Source: JAHRVQ01 sp029941905
GTDB taxonomy: Bacteria; Pseudomonadota; Gammaproteobacteria; Pseudomonadales; Azotimanducaceae
Reading direction: 5' to 3'
DNA length: 64,000 bases
Assembly (NCBI GenBank): GCA_029941905.1
Contig: JAPYTQ010000003.1
Coordinates: forward strand, 162,961-226,960
Below are positions 42,260-51,219 of this stretch, one piece after another; positions within the stretch are counted from its first letter, which is position 1; the number at the start of each line of letters is the position of its first letter. The translations under genes were made by a program, and so were the position numbers. The notes under the pieces are model-generated. The model saw only the letters and a program-made list of their open reading frames with translations. It had not been told where the DNA came from and ran no database searches.

Positions 42260-43849
42260 TTGTTAACATCATCGAATATCACCATTCAGTTTGGTGCGAA
42301 ACCATTATTTGAAAACGTCTCGATCAAATTTGGAGACGGTAACCGCTATGGCCTGATCGGCGCAAACGGCAGCGGTAAATCAACCTACATGAAAATTCTT
42401 GGCGGAGACCTGGAACCCACCGGTGGAAATGTTTCCAGGGAACCGAATGAACGAATAGGCAAACTACAACAAGACCAGTTTGCCTACGAGGAATTCAGTG
42501 TTGTCGATACCGTCATTATGGGTCACGAGAAATTGTGGGCTATTAAATCTGAGAAGGATGCGATTTATGCCAACCCGGATATGACTGAAGCGGATGGCAT
42601 TCGCGCCGGAGACCTGGAATCTGAATTTGCAGAGATGGATGGGTACAGCGCAGAATCCAGGGCAGGGGAATTGTTGCTGGGAGTGGGCATCCCTCTCGAG
42701 CAACATTACGGCCCGATGAGTGAAGTAGCCCCGGGTTGGAAACTCAGGGTGTTACTGGCACAGGTATTGTTTTCAGAACCTGACATCATGTTGCTCGATG
42801 AGCCAACCAACAACCTTGATATCAATACGATCCGTTGGCTGGAAGGCGCGTTGAACCAACGTAACTGTACAATGATTATTATTTCTCACGATCGTCACTT
42901 TCTGAACAGCGTCTGTACCCATATCGCTGATCTTGACTATGGCGAGTTACGTGTCTATCCGGGTTCCTATGATGAATACATGACGGCGTCAACCCAGGCA
43001 CGCGAGCGCCTGTTGTCTAATAATGCGAAGAAGAAAGCCCAGATTGCTGAATTGCGGACTTTCGTCAGCCGGTTTTCTGCCAATGCGTCGAAATCAAAGC
43101 AAGCAACTTCTCGCGCCCGACAGATTGACAAAATTCAACTGGAAGAAGTTAAGCCGTCATCCCGCCAGAACCCCTATATTATTTTTGAACAGGACAAGGA
43201 ACTACATCGTCTGGCTCTGGAAGTAGAAAATCTGGGTCACAGCTACGATGAAAAACTGTTTTCCAATCTTAACCTGATGCTTAATGCGGGTGATCGAATC
43301 GCGATTATCGGCCCGAACGGCATCGGTAAGACCACCTTGTTGAAGTGTCTGGTAGGTGACCTTGAGTCAACCGAGGGTATCGTAAAGTGGTCCCAGAACG
43401 CATCGTTGGGGTACTATGCCCAGGATCATGCTGCAGATTTTGACGAAGATATGTCCCTGCTTGACTGGATGGCCAGGTGGGGTAAGCAAGGTGATGACGA
43501 GCAGGCCATTAGAGCCACGCTGGGTCGATTACTGTTTTCCGGAAGTGAAATCTCAAAATCCGTCAAGGTGATATCCGGTGGTGAACAGGGCCGGATGCTG
43601 TTTGGCAAGATTGTTATGCAGCAGCCTAATATCATATTGATGGACGAGCCCACCAACCACCTGGATATGGAATCCATCGAGTCATTAAACTTGGCGCTGG
43701 AAAACTACCCAGGAACCTTGATCTTCGTCAGTCACGACCGGGAATTTGTATCTTCTCTGGCGACACGGATCATTGAACTCACCCCCACAGGCATTGTTGA
43801 TTACCACGGTACCTATGAGGACTATTTACAGAGTCAAGGGGTCGTGTAA
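42260..43849 (+). CDS. ybiT: ABC-F translation factor YbiT
   Basis: 529 residues from a TTG start with GGAAGC upstream. It has two ABC cassettes on one chain without membrane parts. Cassette 1: GANGSGKSTYMKILGG, LLDEPTNNLDINTI. Cassette 2: GPNGIGKTTLLKCLVG, MDEPTNHLDMESIES. The stretch LFENVSIKFGDGNRYGLIGA, then NERIGKLQQDQFAYEEF and TVIMGHEKLW, is characteristic of YbiT. ABC-F proteins bind the ribosomal E site and relieve stalls at difficult peptides. A 200-nt leader precedes the gene and contains a small hairpin (cttcta-gtgt-tagaag at 42156-42171), whose role is unclear. Confidence 0.95.
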   Translation: MLTSSNITIQFGAKPLFENVSIKFGDGNRYGLIGANGSGKSTYMKILGGDLEPTGGNVSREPNERIGKLQQDQFAYEEFSVVDTVIMGHEKLWAIKSEKDAIYANPDMTEADGIRAGDLESEFAEMDGYSAESRAGELLLGVGIPLEQHYGPMSEVAPGWKLRVLLAQVLFSEPDIMLLDEPTNNLDINTIRWLEGALNQRNCTMIIISHDRHFLNSVCTHIADLDYGELRVYPGSYDEYMTASTQARERLLSNNAKKKAQIAELRTFVSRFSANASKSKQATSRARQIDKIQLEEVKPSSRQNPYIIFEQDKELHRLALEVENLGHSYDEKLFSNLNLMLNAGDRIAIIGPNGIGKTTLLKCLVGDLESTEGIVKWSQNASLGYYAQDHAADFDEDMSLLDWMARWGKQGDDEQAIRATLGRLLFSGSEISKSVKVISGGEQGRMLFGKIVMQQPNIILMDEPTNHLDMESIESLNLALENYPGTLIFVSHDREFVSSLATRIIELTPTGIVDYHGTYEDYLQSQGVV

Positions 43850-43866
43850 CTGACCCCTTATTTGTT
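43836..43866 (+). terminator. Probable terminator at the end of ybiT
   Basis: An 8-bp perfect stem, aaggggtc / gacccctt, with an 8-nt loop spans the ybiT stop codon and is followed by atttgtt. The T tract is weak. Its place between two convergent genes and its symmetry suggest it may serve both. Confidence 0.5.
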
Positions 43867-43875
43867 CTGTTGGCT

Positions 43876-45540
43876 CTATCCCCGTAGAACTTTTCCAGCC
43901 AGTGTTCCCGTATGTTCATCATCCCGAAGAATCACCTGGCCGTTGCAAAGTGTCGCCTGGTATCCAACAGCGCGTTGAACGAATCGGGGTTTGTCACCGG
44001 GAATATCGTTGACAATATAAGGCTGGCGTTCCTCAACCCTGTCAATATCTATTATATTGATATCGGCACGTTTTCCAACGGACAGGATGCCTCTATCGTC
44101 CAGCCCCAGAACCTCGGCAGGCACCGCTGCAATTCTTCGCACGGCTTCAGCAAGGCTGTAAACTGCCTTGTCCCGATGCCAGTGAGAAAGCACAAAGGTT
44201 GACCATCCTGAGTCAATCATCTGGCTGACATGAGCCCCTGCGTCGCCCAGGCCCGGCATGGCCCAGTCAGTGGTGATCAGTTCTTCAAGGGTGTCCAGGT
44301 TTGTATTGAAGCCTCGCTGATGGAACAGCGCCTTGCCTTTACTCTCCAATGCAATCCGGAGCCAGGCCTCTGCAGGATGTTCCCCAGCGACTTTGGCGAT
44401 GTTGTACAAACTCTCTTCCGGAGCCTGGGTATAGATGGGTCTTTCACCATCGCCCATGGGATACCAGTTTCTAGTACCTTTGATTATATCTTCGGACTTG
44501 GGATGAACCTTGAGTTCAGCCACCAGTTTCTCCCGGAAGGCTTCATCGGCAATCTTTTCAAGGCGATCGGCTAGATCCAGTTTCTTGAGTTCCTTCCAGG
44601 AAGGCGTTCCCCAGAAGTTATTGGTTGAAAGACCGCCAACACCACCACCACTTCGAGGCACTGTGACAGCCGTTATATTGTGACCTTTGGCGCGAATAGC
44701 CGAGACGCGCTTGTCCAGTTTTTGCCCCAGTTCCGAGGTGTGTCCTGCGATGGCACTGAACAGCACGCCTTTGCTCAGGGCTGCTTCATCGGCAAGAAGA
44801 TCCATTTCACTTTCCATTTCCTGGAAGTTCATGACCGTTTGCATGATGCCGCCTTCTTTGCCAACCGCTTTGGCGATGGCCCGTAATTCATCGGGATGCG
44901 CAAAGGTGCCAGGGATACAGCGGCCGTCAGGCAAAAAGTGACCCAGATGGCGGTTGGTTGAGAATCCCACTGCTCCGTCCCTGACGGATTGGGCGGCAAT
45001 TTCTGCCATTTGCGCAATCTCTTCCGGCGTGGCGAGCTCTTCAACACTGCGTTCGCCCATAACATAAAATCGGGTGGCACAGTGCCCGACGAGGCCAGCG
45101 ACATTGATCATCGGGCTGCGTGACTCGATGGAATCAAGATATCCGCCATAGGATTCCCAGTCCCAGGGCAGGCCTGTCATGATGGCTTCCCTCGGAATAT
45201 CCTCCACGGTTTCCATCATTGCCGCCAGAAACTCCCTGTCTTCTGGCTTGCAAGGCGCGAAGGTCACGCCACAGTTACCGAGCAAGGCGGTGGTAACGCC
45301 GTGCCAGGTAACAGAAGTCAAGGTTGAGTCCCAGCCAATTTGTGCATCCAGGTGGGTGTGCAGGTCGATAAATCCCGGTGTTACCGCATTGCCATTGGCG
45401 TCTATCTCTTCCTTGCCTTTTCCATCGATTTGGCCAATAGCAGTGATGGTATCTCCATCTATCGCGATGTCAGCAATGTAGGGTTCGTCTCCGGTGCCAT
45501 CGACGATGTTTCCATTTCTAATCACAATATCGTGGGTCAT
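43876..45540 (-). CDS. N-acyl-D-amino-acid deacylase family amidohydrolase
   Basis: 554 residues with AAGGAG upstream of the ATG. The first strand has VIRNGNIVDGTG and the metal site is FIDLHTHLDAQIGWD. Further family motifs are GNCGVTFAPCKPED, GHCATRFYVMG and GLGDAGAHVSQMIDSG. These belong to the D-aminoacylase/amidohydrolase-3 group, which removes acyl groups from D-amino acids or opens related amides. Its nearest neighbours on the same strand are fatty-acid-type enzymes (crotonase, SDR, MaoC pair), so the true substrate may be another amide or N-acyl compound. Confidence 0.9.
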   Translation of the reverse strand: MTHDIVIRNGNIVDGTGDEPYIADIAIDGDTITAIGQIDGKGKEEIDANGNAVTPGFIDLHTHLDAQIGWDSTLTSVTWHGVTTALLGNCGVTFAPCKPEDREFLAAMMETVEDIPREAIMTGLPWDWESYGGYLDSIESRSPMINVAGLVGHCATRFYVMGERSVEELATPEEIAQMAEIAAQSVRDGAVGFSTNRHLGHFLPDGRCIPGTFAHPDELRAIAKAVGKEGGIMQTVMNFQEMESEMDLLADEAALSKGVLFSAIAGHTSELGQKLDKRVSAIRAKGHNITAVTVPRSGGGVGGLSTNNFWGTPSWKELKKLDLADRLEKIADEAFREKLVAELKVHPKSEDIIKGTRNWYPMGDGERPIYTQAPEESLYNIAKVAGEHPAEAWLRIALESKGKALFHQRGFNTNLDTLEELITTDWAMPGLGDAGAHVSQMIDSGWSTFVLSHWHRDKAVYSLAEAVRRIAAVPAEVLGLDDRGILSVGKRADINIIDIDRVEERQPYIVNDIPGDKPRFVQRAVGYQATLCNGQVILRDDEHTGTLAGKVLRG

Positions 45541-45596
45541 TAATATTCTCCTTTTTATCCTGAATTTCTATTCACTGCTGGGTCTTGTTTTGGTAT

Positions 45597-46367
45597 TTAC
45601 TTGCCTTTCCAGTTTGGGGGTCGTTTTTCCGAGAACGCTTTTGGTCCTTCAATATAGTCCTCGCTTTTTGCCATCGCTCTCACGGAGTCATATTGGGTTT
45701 CCATGGACCCGCGTAATGATTCTGCGTCCAGGCTTCGGTACACCACGTCTTTACTCGCCCGAATCGAAAGAGGAGAGAGCGCGGTAATTTGTTTGGCTAT
45801 TTCGAGTGCCTTGTCCATCAGCTGGTCATGGGGAACCACTTCATTGACGAAACCCAACTGCTTACCTTCCTCCGGGGAGACATGGCGTGCGGTCAGTATC
45901 ATCCCAAGTGCCCTCTTTACCCCAATTTGTCGGGGCAATCGATTAAGCCCTCCTGCAAGTGCTGCCAGACCGACACTGGGTTCCGGCAGGGCAAATTTTG
46001 CCTTGTCCGAGGCGATGATCAGGTCACAGGCAAGGGCGATTTCAAAACCACCACCCATGGATACGCCGTTGACGGCTGCAATAACGGGTTTTGTAAGGTC
46101 CCACCTGGATGTCAGACCCGCGAAGCCCTTTGGCGTCGGTACCCGCTCGCCACCTTCAGCCTGGTAACGAAGATCATTACCGGCACTAAAACCTCGACCT
46201 TCACCGGTAATGATGGCCACCCACATGTCATCGTCCGCAGCGAAGTCGTCAAAGACTTCCCCGAGTTCGGCATTGGCGGGTGGGTGGAGTGCGTTCAGGC
46301 GCTCGGGTCTGTTTAAACGCACCGTCATGATGTGATCCTGTTTCTCGACCAGGCAAAATTCAGTCAT
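45597..46367 (-). CDS. Enoyl-CoA hydratase/isomerase (crotonase family)
   Basis: About 256 residues from ATG 46367 with AAGGGGAACAACG upstream. Oxyanion-hole segments are EGRGFSAGNDLRY and NGVSMGGGFEIAL; the first catalytic Glu position is filled in FALPEPSVGLAALAGGL. It is typical of enoyl-CoA hydratases of the crotonase superfamily that act on short or unusual acyl chains. It lies 55 nt before the deacylase gene and 40 nt after the SDR gene in one minus-strand array with two MaoC-type dehydratases, a likely shared operon. Confidence 0.9.
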   Translation of the reverse strand: MTEFCLVEKQDHIMTVRLNRPERLNALHPPANAELGEVFDDFAADDDMWVAIITGEGRGFSAGNDLRYQAEGGERVPTPKGFAGLTSRWDLTKPVIAAVNGVSMGGGFEIALACDLIIASDKAKFALPEPSVGLAALAGGLNRLPRQIGVKRALGMILTARHVSPEEGKQLGFVNEVVPHDQLMDKALEIAKQITALSPLSIRASKDVVYRSLDAESLRGSMETQYDSVRAMAKSEDYIEGPKAFSEKRPPNWKGK

Positions 46368-46410
46368 CGTTGTTCCCCTTTTTCTGTATGAGTGCTGTTG
46401 AAATAGGTGT

Positions 46411-47190
46411 TTATCGGTACATATGTGTACCGCCACAGACTGCAAGCGCCTGTCCGGTCATATAATTACTGGCTTTGGATGCGAGGAAAACAACAATGCC
46501 CTTGAAATCCTCTGCCTCACCGAATCTTCGTAATGGTGTTTGCTCGTTTGCGCGTTTTGCCGCTTCAGGATTGTTCCACAATTCCTTGGCAAAGTCGGTC
46601 TTGATCAGACCCGGGCAAATCGCATTAACCCGGACGCCCTTTGGGCCGAGTTCAGCGGCAAGATTCCTGACCAGAGCGATGTCGGCCAGCTTTGATATAT
46701 TGTATGTGCCAAGGGTTTCCGAAGGGGAAAACGCCCCGGTGCTTGAAGTGATCATGATTGATCCCGACCCGGATGCAATCATATCCGAGGAGACCATTTG
46801 ACAGAGCCAGTGATTTGACCGGACGTTGCTCCCCATGATTTTATCAAAAGCAGAATCAGGGATCTCTGACATGGGGCCGTAAAACGGATTGATGCCTGCA
46901 TTGGCCACCAGAATGTCGACAGGGCCCAGCCTTTCACGGGTCTCATCAACCAGGCTTTGCAGTTGCTCTTTGTAGCCGATATTGCAAGCGACTGCGATTG
47001 CTGATCCGGCACCGCACTTGTCGTTGATTTCAGCAACTGCGGCTTCACACTGATCGAGCTTGCGGCTTGACACCACAACCTTTGCACCGTGTTCTGCAAG
47101 CCCCATCGCCATTTCTTTGCCCATGCCTTTTGATGCACCGGTCAGCAGGGCAACTTTACCCGTGAGGTCGAAAAGTTCTGTTGATATCAT
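46411..47190 (-). CDS. SDR-family oxidoreductase
   Basis: About 259 residues from ATG 47190 (frame open to 47226). The motifs are LLTGASKGMGKEMAMGL (cofactor binding), NAGINPFYG, the Ser in MITSSTGAFS and the YNISKLA YxxxK pair, ending in TGQALAVCGGTHMYR. It resembles 3-hydroxyacyl-CoA/3-oxoacyl-type SDRs found beside enoyl-CoA hydratases in peroxisome-like beta-oxidation clusters. With the hot-dog pair upstream and the crotonase downstream it would supply the 3-hydroxy to 3-oxo step. Confidence 0.9.
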   Translation of the reverse strand: MISTELFDLTGKVALLTGASKGMGKEMAMGLAEHGAKVVVSSRKLDQCEAAVAEINDKCGAGSAIAVACNIGYKEQLQSLVDETRERLGPVDILVANAGINPFYGPMSEIPDSAFDKIMGSNVRSNHWLCQMVSSDMIASGSGSIMITSSTGAFSPSETLGTYNISKLADIALVRNLAAELGPKGVRVNAICPGLIKTDFAKELWNNPEAAKRANEQTPLRRFGEAEDFKGIVVFLASKASNYMTGQALAVCGGTHMYR

Positions 47191-47277
47191 AAGTCTTGTA
47201 GTCTCGATTAATAATCTGTGAGACAAGATACCGTATTTTTATCGACGCGACCACCTGCCAGCGTGGGTGGTACCTCC

Positions 47278-47706
47278 CTAAGACGCCGGGTTGCAGACCT
47301 TCAATTGGGCACCACCGGGTGTAGTCACTTCACCGTTTTCATTCTTCACATAGAGTTGCAGATTGACGGTGAGGGCCTGTTCATCGACAGACAGGATGGT
47401 TCCGCCGACGGTGAGGGTTTCACCCAGGTAAGCTGCCTTTCGATTGCTGTAGTTAAATGATATTAACTCTCCCTGATCCCCCAGCCAGTTCAATGCACAC
47501 TGGCTCAACCAGTCACCCTGCAGGGGACCGTCGATAACAATACCGGGGTGCTGTTCTACCTCGGTGGTATAGGTCTTGTCGTAGTGTATGCGATGGGGAT
47601 TCCAGACTGCTGCGTTGTAGAGAAACAGGCTGACATTGGTGGCAACGAATTGTCGTTCAGGTAAAGCATTACCAGGCCTGATCTCTGAGAAGTTTATGGT
47701 TGGCAT
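47278..47706 (-). CDS. MaoC-like hot-dog dehydratase, C-terminal-type subunit
   Basis: About 142 residues from ATG 47706 (AGGTGA just upstream); the frame is open to 47754 but that would overlap the preceding gene. It has the hot-dog pattern with FLYNAAVWNPHRIHYDKTYT, where the Asn-x-x-x-x-His pair lies in the active-site loop of MaoC hydratases, followed by VIDGPLQGDWLSQCAL. The gene starts 4 nt after the stop of the FAS1-like dehydratase gene, so the two subunits almost certainly form one enzyme, as in HadAB-like or mesaconyl-CoA-type hydratases. Confidence 0.82.
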   Translation of the reverse strand: MPTINFSEIRPGNALPERQFVATNVSLFLYNAAVWNPHRIHYDKTYTTEVEQHPGIVIDGPLQGDWLSQCALNWLGDQGELISFNYSNRKAAYLGETLTVGGTILSVDEQALTVNLQLYVKNENGEVTTPGGAQLKVCNPAS

Positions 47707-47710
47707 CTGA

Positions 47711-48166
47711 TCACCTGGCAATACTGGTCTGGGTCTCGTCCAGAATTTGTTCACCGGAGACTGTTTTGACGCTCAGTGTTCTCACGGTGAAGATCAACGG
47801 GCCGGTTGATCCCTGCTTCTCATACATGTCGGTAATTTGTTGTGTCGCCACCAGTCGATCTCCGGGTTTAATGGGGCGATACTGATGAATTTCGGTGCCT
47901 CCGGCCATGACTCGTCGCAACGGTAGTTGCGGTCCTTTGACGAGCCGCTTTGGCAATCCGTCAGGGCGTAGATTTTCGAGTGCGGAAATCCTGCCGAACA
48001 GATTGAAAATAAACATGGGCGGCGCTTCATCTCCTTGCAGGTATTTCTGTTGCCGTTGTTCGGTGGCGACCGAGTACTTGATGATATCACGGCGGCTGAC
48101 TTCAACCGATTCCATCGGTTCCGGCTTTCCGATCCAGGCACGATGTTCGTTAGTTAATAGAGCCAT
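47711..48166 (-). CDS. FAS1-like/MaoC N-terminal dehydratase subunit
   Basis: 151 residues with AAGGGAATGCCC upstream. WIGKPEPMESVEVSRRDIIK followed by YSVATEQRQQKYLQGDEAPP, and later VMAGGTEIHQYRPIKPGDRL, is the N-terminal MaoC (FAS1-dehydratase-like) hot-dog form that lacks the full catalytic loop and pairs with a second hot-dog subunit. That partner is the next gene. Together they should hydrate or dehydrate a 2-enoyl/3-hydroxyacyl-CoA. It is the first gene of the minus-strand array and is divergent from the GPH symporter. Confidence 0.82.
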   Translation of the reverse strand: MALLTNEHRAWIGKPEPMESVEVSRRDIIKYSVATEQRQQKYLQGDEAPPMFIFNLFGRISALENLRPDGLPKRLVKGPQLPLRRVMAGGTEIHQYRPIKPGDRLVATQQITDMYEKQGSTGPLIFTVRTLSVKTVSGEQILDETQTSIAR

Positions 48167-48312
48167 TGGGCATTCCCTTTTTGTCAGCGTAACCTACAAC
48201 CGAAATCAGATGCAATCAGACTGCGAGCCAAAGGCCATCATATCGAAAAACTTGACTCCAATATCCAGGTGACGCCACTATCGGGACACAAGACCAACAA
48301 AAATGAGCTGAT

Positions 48313-49770
48313 ATGAGCGATATTCTGCCACGAACTACCATCTATGCACATGGAACCATGGGGCTACCACTGGCCGTGATCGGCTATCCGCTTGCCATCT
48401 GGATTCCGGCACATTACTCCGGTGGACTCGGTATCAGCCTGGCTGCTGTGGGTACCATTTTAATGCTTGCGCGGCTTACCGATGTGATCACAGATCCTAT
48501 CATTGGCGAGCTCTCGGATCGCTGGCGTACACCGTTTGGGCGTCGTAAACCCTGGCTGCTGGCGGGTGTGCCGGTAATGATGCTCGGGGTTTACAATTTG
48601 TTTATTCCCGATGAAGGGGTTGGTCTGGTTTACTTCCTGTTCTGGCTCGCGCTGTTTTTCCTTGGCAGTACGATGATTGCATTGCCGCATCGAGCCTGGG
48701 GGGCGGAACTCTCGCCTGATTATCACCAGCGCAGCCGGGTTAGCGCTGCCCGTGAAATTTATGTGCTGGTCGGCTTAATGATCGCCGCCGCTGTACCCAT
48801 GATCATAGAGATTCGAGCGGACGGCGGTTCGGGGGTGGGAGAGGTGTTCAGTACGCTCTGGCGTGATGCCATAGGGGCGTTCACTGGTAATTTTGCTGAC
48901 AAAAAGATCGTGGATCGGGCCACCCTGACAGGACCTGTGCTGATGGGGCTCGCCTGGACCGTCATTATCGTGCTACCTATCTGCGCCAGCATCGTATTGA
49001 TCATGGTTAAAGAACCCAAAGCGATCACCACTGAAAAGCGTCCATCGTTCGTCGAGGGTCTCAAACTGGTAGCCAAGAATGGACCTATGGTGCGGGTGCT
49101 GATTATTGCGGTGCTTGTCTACTTCGGCGAATCCTTTCGCAATGCGGTTTCCCTGTTTTTCATCCGTGACATTGTTGGCGTGCCGACCATCGGTGCCGCC
49201 TATTTTGTCTACTTTATTGCCGGTCTCGCCGCTATCCCTTTCTGGTTGTGGCTCGGCAGGACTATTGGCAAACACCGGGCGTTTATGATCACGCTGATCA
49301 CCGTGGCCGCAGTAAGTGCCGCTAACCTGCTGCTGGATTATGGTGACTATTTGCCCTTTTTCCTGCTGTTTACAGTGAAAGGATTCTGCTTTGGTGGTTT
49401 ACAGTTTTTACCGGTCGCCATGCTATCGGATGTGGTCGATGTGGACAGTGCCCGCTCTGGCGGTCAGCGTGCCGGTACTTATTTTGCCTTTTTGGGTTTC
49501 AGCGAGAAAATCGCCATTGCCTTTGGCACCGGCGCATCGTTGAACATCGTGGGATTGTTGGGTTTTGATCCCCAGGGAGGTGTGGCAGCCAGTACCGAAA
49601 TCGGTGTTACGTCACTGCGACTGGTGTATTGCCTCGGTCCGGTGGTGTTCTACGGCATGGCCTTGAAACTCATCTGGAATTACCCGCTGACACCCGAACG
49701 TCATGCACGTCTGCGCCAACGTCTCGAACGGCGTAACGAAAGGCTGGCGGCCAGGGCGGCAGCGGGTTAG
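48313..49770 (+). CDS. GPH-family cation symporter (MFS superfamily)
   Basis: 485 residues, twelve membrane helices. The helix 2-3 loop TDPIIGELSDRWRTPFGRRKPW is given here in two parts, TDPIIGELSDRWR and TPFGRRKPWLLAG, and is the GPH signature. Loops after helix 5 (GAELSPDYHQRSRVSAARE) and in the second half (AMLSDVVDVDSARSGGQRAG) agree. It is a paralogue of the symporter at 11990-13390 but diverges in the C-terminal half. It faces the hot-dog/SDR/crotonase array across a 146-nt divergent promoter region, so it may import the compound that array degrades. Confidence 0.87.
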   Translation: MSDILPRTTIYAHGTMGLPLAVIGYPLAIWIPAHYSGGLGISLAAVGTILMLARLTDVITDPIIGELSDRWRTPFGRRKPWLLAGVPVMMLGVYNLFIPDEGVGLVYFLFWLALFFLGSTMIALPHRAWGAELSPDYHQRSRVSAAREIYVLVGLMIAAAVPMIIEIRADGGSGVGEVFSTLWRDAIGAFTGNFADKKIVDRATLTGPVLMGLAWTVIIVLPICASIVLIMVKEPKAITTEKRPSFVEGLKLVAKNGPMVRVLIIAVLVYFGESFRNAVSLFFIRDIVGVPTIGAAYFVYFIAGLAAIPFWLWLGRTIGKHRAFMITLITVAAVSAANLLLDYGDYLPFFLLFTVKGFCFGGLQFLPVAMLSDVVDVDSARSGGQRAGTYFAFLGFSEKIAIAFGTGASLNIVGLLGFDPQGGVAASTEIGVTSLRLVYCLGPVVFYGMALKLIWNYPLTPERHARLRQRLERRNERLAARAAAG

Positions 49771-50151
49771 CAATCCGGTTTGACGGTAGAATTTTTCAAT
49801 TCTCAAGTAGACCGTATCATTTTTCCATTGTCGCCTTAATCAGCATACATAGCCTCAATTCCGCGGGGGTTTCAGCCGTTGCCTCATCTTGATCTGTTAT
49901 TTGTGTATTGTTTAGTAGATTGACTAATATCGGGCCGTGAACGTTGTTCTGTGTTGTTTGCAAAAATATGGAAAGGAAGCAATATTGCCAGCAACAATAA
50001 AAAAGTGGCAGTGGCGGTTGTTGTTTTTGAATAACGCTTTGCACAAGCAATAACGGAGCCTATGCGGCTGATTACGGCGGATCGTGCGCTTGAACCTTAT
50101 AGTGATCTCATATGGAGAATAGATTAATACAGCTAACCTCAATCTCGATGG
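49771..50151. other. 381-nt intergenic region
   Basis: No convincing gene is seen. It is AT-richer than its surroundings. A minus-strand frame at 49817-50050 is open but has no ribosome site and an unnatural composition. A small inverted repeat, agaatt/aattct at ~49789-49803, lies just after the symporter stop but lacks a T tract. Confidence 0.5.
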
Positions 50152-50493
50152 TCAATCATCAGACAATCGAGACTGGATAGCGTAATACATCAGTAGCCCC
50201 GCACCCCCAAAGATGAAAACAACACCATAGGTGAGCGGATCGTCACCACTCAGGCTGGTCATCTGGATGACACCCAGCGCGGCGCCGATCAAAACCAGGA
50301 CCAGTCCCCATTTCAGGTTTCCTGAAACGCCTTCAGTGCGGTTCTCCAGAAACAGCTTCTGGATGACTTCTTCCGATGCATTGTTGTTGATCAGTGTGTG
50401 ACGAATCCGGTTGTCTGATATTACCCGGGTGATATAGGCGATTACGAAAAAAAATGCGGGTACGATGATGATCGGGACAAGTATGCCATCCAT
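50152..50493 (-). CDS. DUF6249-like small membrane protein
   Basis: 113 residues with AAGGAATTAACAG before the ATG. There is one N-terminal span (ILVPIIIVPAFFFVIAYI), a cytoplasmic helix (IRHTLINNNASEEVIQKLFL) and two C-terminal spans (LVLVLIGAALGVIQM, YGVVFIFGGAGLLMYYA). This matches the DUF6249 family in topology and motif order. These proteins are usually encoded next to ECF sigma factor/anti-sigma pairs, as here, divergent from the sigma gene by ~135 nt. Role unknown, probably part of envelope-stress sensing. Confidence 0.75.
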   Translation of the reverse strand: MDGILVPIIIVPAFFFVIAYITRVISDNRIRHTLINNNASEEVIQKLFLENRTEGVSGNLKWGLVLVLIGAALGVIQMTSLSGDDPLTYGVVFIFGGAGLLMYYAIQSRLSDD

Positions 50494-50628
50494 CTGTTAA
50501 TTCCTTGCTGGTTTTGTATTACTCTGTTTGATGCAGGGTGGAGTATGCTGGTTGCACATATTTCCTGATCTATTTCTATTTTTCTGAAGAAAGAGCAACC
50601 GAACCGACAGAGGCTGCGTCAAATCTAC

Positions 50629-51219
50629 ATGATGGAAGAATCTGACAAATTTTTGATCGAACAGGCGATTGCCGGGCGGGATGATGCTTTCCAACAGTTA
50701 ATCCAGCGATATCAGGATCTAGTGGGCCAATTGGTCTGGCGCCTGATCCGATCGGAGCAGGACCGTGAAGAAATTTGCCAGGACGTTTTTCTCAAGGTGT
50801 ATTTCAACCTGGATAAGTTCAGGTTCGACAGTAAGTTCTCGACCTGGTTGTATACTGTGACCTATCGAACAGCCCTGTCTTATCTGAGAAAACGGAAACT
50901 TGACACTGAGCCATTTGATGAGCGGATACATGATCAATCTGCTCCACTACAGGTTGATGATGAACTCGTCGGGTTGCTGCAATCCGAGATTTCCCAGCTT
51001 AATGTCGATGAGCGGACATCCATCACGCTGTACCACATCCACGGTTGCAGCATCGATGAGATATCCAGGGTGACCAACAAACCTGCCGGTACGATAAAGA
51101 ATCTGTTGTTTCGGGTGAGAAAAAAATTGAAGCAACGGCTGGAGCCGTTTTTTTGTGATGAATTGCATGGCGAACTTAAATATGGCTTGCATAATAGTTC
51201 GCTCAAAGGGGTGGTCTGA
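50629..51219 (+). CDS. RNA polymerase ECF-type sigma factor
   Basis: 196 residues. Region 2 is AFQQLIQRYQDLVGQLVWRL, then EEICQDVFLKVYFNLDKFRF and FSTWLYTVTYRTALSYLRKR. Region 4 is ISQLNVDERTSITLYHIHG with SIDEISRVTNKPAGTIKNLL. The ATG at 50629 or the one at 50632 may be used. The stop overlaps the next ATG by one base (TGATG), so the downstream membrane protein is translationally coupled and is the probable anti-sigma factor. It directs transcription of a small stress regulon that cannot be defined from this window. Confidence 0.92.
   Translation: MMEESDKFLIEQAIAGRDDAFQQLIQRYQDLVGQLVWRLIRSEQDREEICQDVFLKVYFNLDKFRFDSKFSTWLYTVTYRTALSYLRKRKLDTEPFDERIHDQSAPLQVDDELVGLLQSEISQLNVDERTSITLYHIHGCSIDEISRVTNKPAGTIKNLLFRVRKKLKQRLEPFFCDELHGELKYGLHNSSLKGVV

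Noticed and set aside
49817..50050. Minus-strand 77-residue frame in the 49.8-50.15 kb gap as a gene
   Set aside because: No ribosome binding site, no membrane or domain pattern beyond a chance Cys/Phe-rich run, and it ends in unlikely composition.
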